Assembly (NCBI GenBank): GCA_026770575.1
Contig: MU657172.1
Location: forward strand, 73,979-94,069
Direction: 5' to 3'
Origin: Pelagophyceae sp. CCMP2097
Taxonomy: Eukaryota > Sar > Pelagophyceae
Length of the DNA: 20,091 nt
Every line of letters begins with the position of its first letter. Position 1 is the stretch's first letter. A program made the position numbers and the translations under genes. Shown here one piece after another: positions 1-8,200 of the stretch. The notes under the pieces were generated by a model, which saw only the letters and a program-made list of their open reading frames with translations, did not search any database and was not told where the DNA came from.

Positions 1-448
1 GCCAGGATGGAGCGACTGCGCATATACACACACAACAAACAACTCTTATTTAAACACACGTCGTTCCCCCTTTGACCCATTTCAGGTCCGCTAATGCGCG
101 GTCTTTTCGGCCTGTGGGGCAGCAACTCGGCCGATTCAGCGATTGGTGGTTGATGCGATTGCTAAACTTGGGAGTGGAGGTCGAGCAGGAGCCTCATTGG
201 AATCATTATAGAAGAAGTTTTTGGTCACAGGTTCGAATCTGGTCGGCCGCAAAAAAAGATAGCTCAATAAGAAATAAAAAAATAAAAATAAAGATAAGGA
301 GGATTTGAAGGTTCAGCGATTAGTTAAATAATTTTAATTATTTACCGTGGCGTTGCAATGGGATTTGTCTGTATCCTTCGCTGGAAGTCGGGTCGGTGTG
401 CCTCCGAGCTCCGCGGCGCTCTTGTCATACTCTCGACGCTCAACTTGA
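1..448. other. Non-coding flank upstream of the eEF2 kinase gene
   Basis: No reading frame here resembles a protein. The stretch is AT-rich compared with the rest of the window, with CA-rich and A-rich runs around 20-60 and 250-300. It contains the left SINE copy (124-272) and then the presumed promoter and 5' UTR of the kinase gene. No TATA box or other core promoter element can be placed with confidence. Confidence 0.6.
124..272 (+). repeat. tRNA-like SINE, left copy
   Basis: The 127 nt from 124 to 250 recur at 18229-18355 with only three base differences, followed in both copies by an A-rich tail and the word ATAGCTCAATA. GGTTCGAATCT at 230-240 matches the pol III B box (and tRNA T loop) at 10 of 11 positions; TGGTTGATGCG at 147-157 is a weaker A-box candidate. 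CGGCCGA at 128-134 and TCGGCCG at 243-249 are complementary, as in an acceptor-like stem. An internal pol III promoter, an A-rich tail and dispersed copies are the usual marks of a tRNA-derived SINE. An intact tRNA cannot be folded, so a working tRNA gene is unlikely. Confidence 0.7.
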
Positions 449-2760
449 ATGCTCGCAGCAGTCGCCAGCGTCCGCGGCATGGAGCCCGGCGTGTCGGCGG
501 GCCCCGACGCGTCTTCGACGGACACCGAACCGACGTCGCCGCCGTCGCCCGCCGAGCCGCCGCACCGCAAGCGCCAGCGCATCCGCGCGCGGTGGCGCAG
601 CGCCGCCCGCATGGCGCGCGAGCAGCTCTTCGAGGTATATCCCCGGCGAAAGGGCGGGCCGACGCCAAAGGCGGACGCAGAGGCTCCTTGAAAGCAGAGG
701 CTTTTGAGCACCTTTCCGATCGGAATCGGGCCATGCGGCTAGGTGGACCCTCTGGAGGAGCTGCGCCTCGACGCGCGGCCGCTGGAGCAGGTTTTGCGGC
801 GGCGGTGGACCGGGGGCCAGTGGATCGAAGACATCGCGCAGTTGAAAGTCGCCTCGTCTGCCTTTGCGGCCGGGTCGCAGCGAACCTGCTTCTTGGCGAA
901 GAAGATGTCGTCTCGCGTCACCGTCCGGCACTACAACGAGGACTCGAAACATTCGCAATGGGCGTCGACGGCCGCGTCCGAACGCCGCGGGCCAGAGGTC
1001 GGAGGACGGGCCCGACTCCGAGGGTCTTCCTCTCCCTGTGGGCCCTTGAATTCGGGTCCTCTCCCTGTCCCGCCGGCCCCTCGCCTCGTCGTGGCTGCAG
1101 AGTCTGCACAGGTACCAGCGCAACTACGTGCTCAAGGCGTACAAAGCTTCGATGCTTCGCGGCCAGGCCGAGGAGGTCATGATCGCCGCCGACGTCCAGA
1201 TGCAGGCGCGCCTCGGAAGCGCGGGGCCCCTTTGGACTCGAAGTATAGGCCGAGTCGAAGGCGTTGGCGGCGAAGTACAACGCCTGCCTGCTCAACATCT
1301 TCCAAGCGGGCAAGTTTGACCGCAGGGCGCCGCAGCCCATGAAGCTGAAGTGCGTCGACATGTTGGAAGCCGCGCTGATCGTCTTCAAGGATCGGCCGGG
1401 CAAGCCCACCTTTTTTATGGAGGCGCATATTCCCGGTGCGCACTTCCTTTCCGCCTTTTGCACCTGTTTATTCAAGCGCCTTTTGCACCTGTTTATTCAA
1501 GCGCCTTTTGCACCTGTTTATTCAAGCGCCTTAGGCGAATTTCTGAAGCACAACGACAACTGCGGTGTGGTCCTGCGGCGCGAGGCGGGCCTGAGGCAGA
1601 CGCCGCAGGCGTTTTCGCACTTTACGTTTTGCCAGACGCGAGGGCAGCTCTTGGTGGTCGACGTGCAGGGCGTAGAAGATCTCTTCACGGACCCGCAAGT
1701 GCACACGGCCGACGGTGTTGGGTTTGGAGTGGGCAACGGAGGAGTCTGCGGGATGGCGCTCTTCTTCGCGACGCACCGGTGCAACCGCATCTGCAAGTGC
1801 ATGCGCCTCGAGCGCTTTGCGCTGCGCGGCCACGTTGCCGAGATAGCAGACCCAATGCCGCGGCGAACTCGGCCGACGTCTGCGCTGTCGCCCATCTCGG
1901 AAGGCCACTTGAACGACGACTACTCAAACGCAGCATCCACCCAGAATCAAAAACACAACGTCCTCCAGCTCCTCGACAACGCCCTCGACCAAGACCTCGA
2001 CGACGTCCAAGCGAACCAAGACGGTGAGAAATCCAAGGCCGGTGGCGACGAATGCTGCTCTTTGGCGGAGAATGCCGGTGGCGACGAATGTCTTTTGCGG
2101 AGAATGCTTTGGCGACCAATGCTGGTCTCTTTTGGCGACCAATGGCTTTGGCGACGAATGGCCTAAACTTGAAACGTCCCGCGTCGGCAGGGTCGCTCTC
2201 GCCATGGTCCATCTCAGACGCCGTCTTTGCCGCCGTCCCCGACGAGTTCCCGCCCGCATCGGAGCCGCTGCCCTGCGCCGAGCGCGTGACGCGCATGAAC
2301 GCCGCTGCCTATTATCTCTACGCCCCAGTCTACGCGGTCGATGCCCGCGCCCTTCAAAAACACTCGGAACGGCACCTTTGGCAAAGGCGCGCATCGAACG
2401 AGGCGCCCTCGCTCTAGGCACTTTCGGCCGAGTTTCTCGAAAGCGACGATTTGCCGCCCTCTCCCGCCAGCGCTTTGTACTACCTCGTCGCCGCGGCCCT
2501 GGGCGGCAACGCAGAATCCGCGGCGGCCCTCGACGCGCTCCGCGCCAAGCGCCACGAAGACGCGCCCGCCGTACCACGCAGCGTCCCTCAAAGGCTTCCC
2601 GCCCTGCGAGCCGCAAACTCGCAGACGACGCCCTCAGGAATTACAAGCGCGATCCGGCTCTGCGCGCGCGACGCTGGCTGCGTACGTCAAGGTGGTCGCG
2701 GCCGCGGCGCTGCTGGCCTTTGCGGTGAAGAACGTGGCCTCCATCGTGCGCCGGCGATGA
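449..2760 (+). CDS. EEF2K: eEF2 kinase-like alpha-kinase (8 exons)
   Basis: Predicted Ca2+/calmodulin-dependent alpha-kinase that phosphorylates elongation factor 2 and slows translation elongation. Proposed exons: 449-634, 743-997, 1101-1205, 1249-1435, 1535-2023, 2191-2336, 2418-2570, 2638-2760; together 547 aa with phase kept throughout. The segment RARWRSAARMAREQLFE (about residue 45-62) aligns with the calmodulin-binding element of eEF2K. Kinase-core matches are NYVLK (ATP-site lysine, near 159), KDRPGKP, TPQAFSHFTF, VVDVQG, LFTDPQVHT, the glycine loop GNGGVCG and the zinc-binding THRCNRIC (near 325-331). The tail has a SEL1-like helix pair (SALYYLVAAALGGNAESAAA) and ends in a hydrophobic segment before RRR. 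ATG 479 is an alternative start. The weakest junctions are 997/1101 and 1205/1249; the latter would need a GC donor. The protein is shorter than animal eEF2K (about 725 aa), chiefly in the linker after the kinase domain. Confidence 0.9.
1452..1532 (+). repeat. 25-bp tandem repeat, 3.2 copies, inside an intron
   Basis: Three identical 25-bp units lie at 1452-1476, 1477-1501 and 1502-1526, followed by the first six bases of a fourth. They make up most of the 99-nt intron 1436-1534 of the kinase gene (donor GTGCGC, acceptor CCTTAG). Splicing joins HIPG to EFLKHND, which restores the eEF2K alignment. The intron length is a multiple of three and it has no in-frame stop. Confidence 0.95.
2044..2160 (+). 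repeat. GGCGACSAATG minisatellite in a kinase-gene intron
   Basis: GGCGACGAATG occurs at 2044, 2080 and 2150 and GGCGACCAATG at 2111 and 2134; related GGCGGAGAATG-type words occur near 2063 and 2096. All lie in the proposed intron 2024-2190, which begins GTGAGA and ends GTCGGCAG. The spacing is irregular (13-36 nt between copies), so this is a degenerate array and not a clean tandem repeat. Confidence 0.85.
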
Positions 2761-3558
2761 ACCAAACGCACCCCCGCGAAGGAGGAAGACTGTAAAGAGG
2801 ACCTTCGCCGCCGTTTCACCGGCGGAGCCCCTTGCGTTTCGCAGGGTCGTCCTCGGGAGTGCCCCGCAGGCGACGCGACGGACGCACCGCTCGGATGACC
2901 AACAGAGGCGATGGCTCGGTCTGGAACCTTGGGACATACTTGCCTCTGCGGGCACCGAGGCGACGTCGAGATGCCACGGGGGCGATGCAAGCGCGCCCCC
3001 CCACCAGGGGCCATCACGCTCCCATGGCTCCAAGGCGCACTCTCCGAGGCCCCGCGCCGCGGCCCCTTCGCGCAGGGGAGCAAGTGAGGAAGCGGCTGTG
3101 GTCGTCGAGGCGACCCACGGTCCGCGACGGACGCTGAGAACCACCAGCAGCGCCGGCCGCGCCGCCCCGCAAAGGGCCGCCACAGTCGACGACTCCGCGA
3201 GGGGCGCGCACCGCAACCGTCGCCCGGTCGAGCAGTGCGGCGCACAAATCAGCCGCGTCGCGCCGTCGGAGACGAGTGCCCGCCGGTCGGTGGTGCCCAC
3301 CGCCGCCGCCAAAGGCCGCGCAAGGCCGCGCCGCGCGAGCGGGTGGGCAAAGGGGCGGCGCTGAAGAGGCGGCGAAATGAGTCCTCCAAGTGAAAGTCCT
3401 CGAGCGAGGTGCTCATGCGCGAGGCATCGGCTTCGGTCTCGGGCGCGCAGAGGCGCAGGGCCGCGCGGCGCGGCGAGGAGACTTGTCGGAGTGCATTCCG
3501 TGCGGTTCCGAGCATTCCGTTGGTGCGAGCCGTCGCCAGAATCGCCGCATCGGTCGAC
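2761..3558. other. Interval between the kinase and eIF3m genes
   Basis: About 800 bp with several long open frames on both strands, as expected from high GC. None resembles a known family to me. The minus strand carries the most protein-like stretches (3249-3560, and 2816-3004 with the segment GKYVPRFQTEPSPLLVIRAV). A good-looking minus-strand donor, CAAGTATGT, lies near 2950. The 3' UTR of the kinase gene and the promoter of eIF3m must also fall here. Confidence 0.4.
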
Positions 3559-3560
3559 AT
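3249..3560 (-). CDS. Doubtful minus-strand hypothetical frame
   Basis: The frame opens with MSTDAAILATARTNG and runs about 100 codons to a stop at 3249. Its first 40 residues are rich in Ala, Arg and Ser and almost free of acidic residues, as in an organelle-targeting presequence; the part around MSTSLEDFHLEDSFRRLF is less biased than most shadow frames. Its ATG overlaps the eIF3m ATG head to head, which would leave neither gene a 5' UTR, so at least one start is probably misplaced. It could be the first exon of a gene running toward 2816, or not a gene. Confidence 0.25.
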   Translation of the reverse strand: MSTDAAILATARTNGMLGTARNALRQVSSPRRAALRLCAPETEADASRMSTSLEDFHLEDSFRRLFSAAPLPTRSRGAALRGLWRRRWAPPTGGHSSPTARRG

Positions 3561-4936
3561 GATGATGGCGGGGTCGTCGGGTCTGGCCTCGTCGGCGCGC
3601 TTCGAGGTCGTGAGCCTGGCGCCCGAGGCCGTGGAGCAATTGGCCAACTTCGTCCACGCAGCGGCGGGTTCGGTTCGGGGCAGCGTCTAAGGAGCAGGGG
3701 CCGCAAAGAGACCCGGCGCAGACGGCAGAGGGCCCCGGCTCAATATACGGAGCAGAGGGCCTACATAGGCTGCGCCGGCGCGATACGGAGCGGTGTAGGC
3801 GGGCGCGTGCTCGACGTGGACCGAGGTGCTGGACTTGGTGTCAGCGTCGGCGGCGGCGCTTTTCAAATCAAACGTCAGCGACGAAGACGTCGTCTCCTGC
3901 TTCGCCCTCGCCCTCAACGAAGTGCGCAAGGGCGGCTCGCTCGACTCGAAGCGCGTGGCGCAGCTGGTATCGGCGCTGGCGGCGGGGCCGCGGCCGGCGG
4001 CGCGGTTCCACGTGCTCTGCGCCCTTTTCGGCCACGTTTCCACTTCTTCGGACAAGATGGCCGTCCTCTCCGCCGTCGTGGCCGCTTCGCCGGGCGTCGA
4101 TCGCGAAACGGTGGACGCGGCGATGGACGATATGGTCCGGTCCTCTTTGGACGACCTCGAGGAGGGTTTGGACGCCTCTGGCCGGCGAACACTGCACTTT
4201 GCGCTGTACGAAGCGTTTCAAGCGTCGCCCTCGGAGGAGAAGCAAAAGTCGGCGCAGGTCTTTGCTTTGAAGTATCTCAAGTCGTTTGCGGGCGAGTCGA
4301 TGCCGCCCTCGGCCGTCGGACTCGCCCAAAAGACGGCCGTGGCCGCCCTCAAGGACCCCTTTACTTGGTTCCGCGACCGCGCCGACCTGCTGGCCATCCC
4401 GCCCCTGGCCGCTTTGGCAAGGTCGGAGGAGGCGGACGACGTGGCACTGCACGCCCTGCTCGTCGTCTTTGCGACGCTGTCCTACGCACAGTTCGCCCCC
4501 CTCGCAAGCAAGCACGCCGCGCTGTTCAAAAAGAAAGGCCTCGTCGTGGCTGACTTGGAGACGAAGATGCGACTGGTCTCGCTTTGTGCGCTGGCCGCGG
4601 AGAGCGACGCGGTGCCGTACGCAGCCGTCGCGTCGGCGCTGCAAGTTGAACTCGCCGAAGTCGAGGCCTGGGTCGTCAAGGCCATCACCGCCGACCTCGT
4701 CGAGTGCAAGATGGACCAGCTGCAAAAGGTGCGTATGGATTTTAATTGCGTCTTATAAATGCCTTGGTGAGATGAACAACGTCGTTGATTAGGTGGTGTG
4801 CGTCTCGAGGTGCTGCCTCTTCCGCTCCACCGGCCTCGAGGACTGGCTCTCGGTGCAGCAGCAATTAGTCCACTGGAAGGCCAACATCGAAAAGCTCCGC
4901 GACACGCTCGCGCGCGCACGCACCGCCGTCGCCTAA
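3559..4936 (+). CDS. EIF3M: Translation initiation factor eIF3 subunit m (3 exons)
   Basis: Subunit of the eIF3 complex, which binds the 40S ribosomal subunit and assembles the initiation complex in the cytoplasm. Proposed exons 3559-3684, 3799-4728 and 4793-4936 are all in phase 0 and give 399 aa, close to the family length (about 375-400). The body is an alpha-helical PCI protein: LKDPFTWFRDRADLLAIPPL matches the family's LKDP segment, and the winged-helix part has KMRLVSLCALA, VASALQVELAEVEAWVV and LVECKMDQLQK. The last intron (GTGCGT...GATTAG, 64 nt) is very secure, because splicing yields QLQKVVVCVSRCC, the family's QxxxVVVSR element, followed by the C-terminal helix EDWLSVQQQLVHWKANIEKL. 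The first exon (beginning MMMAGSSGLASSARFEVV) is less certain; its donor GTCTAA is weak. Confidence 0.9.
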
Positions 4937-5294
4937 ACGCCGAAAGCACCGCCGCTGACAAGAGCCCTCTCCTAAGGATGCCTCGCTTCGAGCCGATGAG
5001 TGGCCCCGAAGGCCTCGCCTGGCATGATGCCCCTGTACGGCGCGATGCGGAGGGGCGCGCCTCGCGGGAGCGGCCGGACGGAACCAAGGGGGATCCTCGG
5101 GAGGTCCAAAGTCGTCGCATTGTCCTTGCTTTCTCTCGGGCCCCCGACCGACGTACGCGATGAGCCGCCCCGGAAGTCGGGTGCCGCCCCCTCGCGCGCG
5201 GCCCGAGGATGCATGAAACGACTCCTCAACAACCCCACGACCCGGCAGCACCCCTCTTCGAGCCACTGAGATTCCACGACGATATTCCAGTGCC
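4937..5294. other. Convergent 3' interval between eIF3m and SPEF2
   Basis: 358 bp between two stop codons facing each other, so it should hold both 3' UTRs. No AATAAA signal, repeat or family-like frame is visible. An open minus-strand frame (4972-5277) could in principle be a further SPEF2 exon, but nothing in it resembles the EF-hand-containing tail of animal SPEF2. Confidence 0.5.
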
Positions 5295-8200
5295 TTAGTG
5301 CGCGGCCCTGGGCAGCGCGGCCAGCACGTTTGCGACGGATACGGCGCCCGACTCAGTCGGGTCGAGGCGCTGGACCCAGTGGGCCACGTCCGGCCGCGGC
5401 AACGACTGCCATGATTCGGGCAGCGCGGCGCGATAGAGCTGTAGGCGCCGCAGCACCTCGACGGCTGTCGCCACGGGCACTTCGCAGGCGACGGGCGGCG
5501 CCGCGGCGAGAGTGTCCAAAGGCGACGCTTTGGCGGCGCCAGGGAAAGACGCCACCGAGTTTGGCGCGGCGAAGATGTTGGCGGCGCCGTGGAGCGCGGC
5601 CTCGAGCTGCGCGGCCTGGTCCTTTGAGAAGTGGTCGGTAGGTAGGTGCGAAACGTTTGGCGGCGGCGGCTCGAGGGGCAGGCGTTGGGCGAGGTTGACG
5701 TGCATGAGCAAAGCGTGCGCCCGCGAATGCGAGGTCCATTCGGCGCAGTCGCGCAGCGGGACGAGGCGCACGTGCGGGTTGATGGCCAGAGTGATGCCGT
5801 CGAGCTCGAGAGCGTCTTGCATCGGCGTTGCGGCTTCGACGCACTGGAACAAGACTTGGGAAACTTTTTCCACCACGGCCAGCTCGGCCTCGGCGCGTTG
5901 GACGAGCCACTCTTCCATTTCGGCAAAGACTTCTTCGCAGCGCGCCGCCTCGCCGGCCCACGCGGCGGAAGCGCACGCTTCCAGCCGCCTCAGTCTTGCC
6001 GTCAACCGTGCCGCCTCGTGCCACGCCGCCTCGCGCAGAGGCCACGGCTGCGCGGGCTGCTGCGCCAGGGCGTTTGCGCCGCCCTGGACCACGTGCGGGG
6101 GCATGGCCCACGACGACGCAAAGTCAAGAGCGCCCTTGAGCGCCGCCGCCAAGGGCCCGCCGTCGACGATTTCCTCTTTGACCGCTTTGCCCGGCGCCTT
6201 GGCCTTTGGCGGCACCTTGGCCGTTGGAGCGGTCTGCATTATGGCGGAGTCCCGTAAAGACGCCGCTTCGAGTTGGTCGCACTCTGCAGAATCGAGGCCC
6301 GCCATGACCTCAGGCGGGAACGGCGAGCGGTCGGCGGCCAAAAGGTCAGTCTTTGAGCTTGGCCTTTTGGCGTCGGGCTGTTTCGGCTCCGTCTTCGCAG
6401 AGCCTTCTTGGGGCCACTTTTTCAAAGGTCCCGCGCCGTCGGCCGAAACGGGCGTGGCGTCGGCCGGACAGGCCGCGTCGAAATAGTCGTGCAGCAGCGA
6501 GAGCGCCGCGTGGCAACGGTCCACCTCCAGCTGCACCAACGCGGCGAGGTTGCGCGCCTAATCGGTTGGCCCGGTATGACCTTGGGAATTGGGGAAGAAT
6601 CGAGAATGACCTTGGGAATCGCACCGTCGCCAGCTGCCTCCTTTGGAGCGACCCGTCTGCGCGCACGTCGCGCAGCAAACTCGCCGCCTCGGCGCGCCGC
6701 GCCTCGCCGGCGCCCCACAGAGCGCAGCGCACCTCGTCGCCTAAACGCCGGTGAGCACCGGGCGACGGTGCATGACTCTGGCAGTCGGCGCATATGGCCC
6801 CTCTCTGCGGTGGCCGCTCGGAGCGGCGTGCCGCTCTCGGAGCGGCGTCCGACGCGGCAAAGTGCAGCGCAGGTGGAGCTCCGCCTTGACGTTATCATCA
6901 TGGCGCATCCTTTGCGGCATTTGGTTAAACCCGTCCAGGAAGAGCGCCAAGACCTCGCCGCCGCCGTCGGGCCTCGCGAGGAACGCGCCAAAGTCGACTC
7001 TCAACGTATGCACCTCGCGCGCCGACCGCCACCGCTCTTGCCTCAACCCGCGTAGGGCGCGCTTCGCGCCGCGCACAAATAAATCTTCCGCCGCCGCCCA
7101 CGACTCCGCCAGGCCGCGGGCCAGCGCGTTTGGCAGGATCAACGGCCTGGCCTCGAGCTTGGCTGCGATGGCCGCGTCTCGCAGGGCCGCGTCGACTTGC
7201 GCGTCTTGCAGCTGAAACGTGTGCGGCCCGAGGCGGCGCATTCGAATCACCTCGGCGTCCAGCGCGGCCGACGCGGCCGATGCGGCGGCGGCGGCAGCTG
7301 CGGCGCCGGCCTGCCGCGCCTCCAACGGCGCTTCTTCCTCGAGCTCCCTCGAGGCCCGCTTCTTCGCCTTTTTCGCCTCTTCCGGCGGCAGCTGCAGCAA
7401 AAACACCAGGGCGGCGCAGGCCGCGCAGTCGGCGGCCAGGCCGGCCTGTTTCGACTGCAACGCCGCCAAGGCGTTTTCAAAGGCGCGGACGCGCGCCGAC
7501 GCCTCGTCCTCTGCGCCTTTCTGCGCCTCGTCGACGCGGCGCTGGACGACGGCGTCGACCAAGTGCGCGACGTGGGCGAAGGTGGCCTCTTGCGTCAAAC
7601 CCTGAGCCTGCACGTTTCGCACCGTCCCAAACCTTTTGAGATAGAGCGCCAACGCAGCGGCTTCCGTCTCAAAAACCACCAGCTGGTGCGGCAGGAGAGC
7701 GACCGGATTCGCCGGGTCCAAGACGCGAACGAGGTCCGCCTTGCGCGGCGCCTAGCTCAAAAGTCGGGCCAGAAGAGGGCCTTTTTCAGACGCGGGTCCT
7801 TGCGTCGTATGGCGGGCGGTGAAACTCCAGGTGCCACTCTTCGGCGCCGTCCCGCGGCGTCGGCGGCTGCGCAGCGTCGACGCGGCGGCCCAAGGCGCGC
7901 TTCAACGAGTCGGAGCTGGTCGATTGGATGCAGAGAATCATGTCCAGGCCCGATTCCACAAATCCACCTCCCCCGGGCGCCAGCCCGGGCCACCTCGGGA
8001 GAGGCTTCGGCCTCGCCGGCGCGAGGATGGAGACGCAGTCCCAGCGGCTCGGCGCGACCTACGCCTTGGCATTTTGCGACGATCTTTTCGACAGACTCTG
8101 TCGAAAATTGCGACCAAAAGTGCCCAGGGTTCGGTTTTTCTTTGTTGGGGGGGGAAGAATATTCACGTATCGACGCGTGTCGTGGGGTCAGGGGGGGAAG

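Noticed and set aside
124..250. Functional tRNA gene with a long intron
   Set aside because: The B box is good but the D arm and anticodon arm cannot be drawn, and a dispersed copy with an A-rich tail fits a SINE better.
2641..3657. 338-aa minus-strand open frame
   Set aside because: It crosses the eIF3m first exon and the end of the kinase gene, has composition typical of a GC-rich antisense frame and no family-like motif.
3390..4553. 387-aa plus-strand frame over eIF3m
   Set aside because: Gly/Arg-rich shadow of the eIF3m exon, which aligns clearly with its family in another frame.
5512..6486. 324-aa plus-strand frame
   Set aside because: Antisense to SPEF2 exon 9, which matches animal SPEF2 and joins in phase to exon 8.
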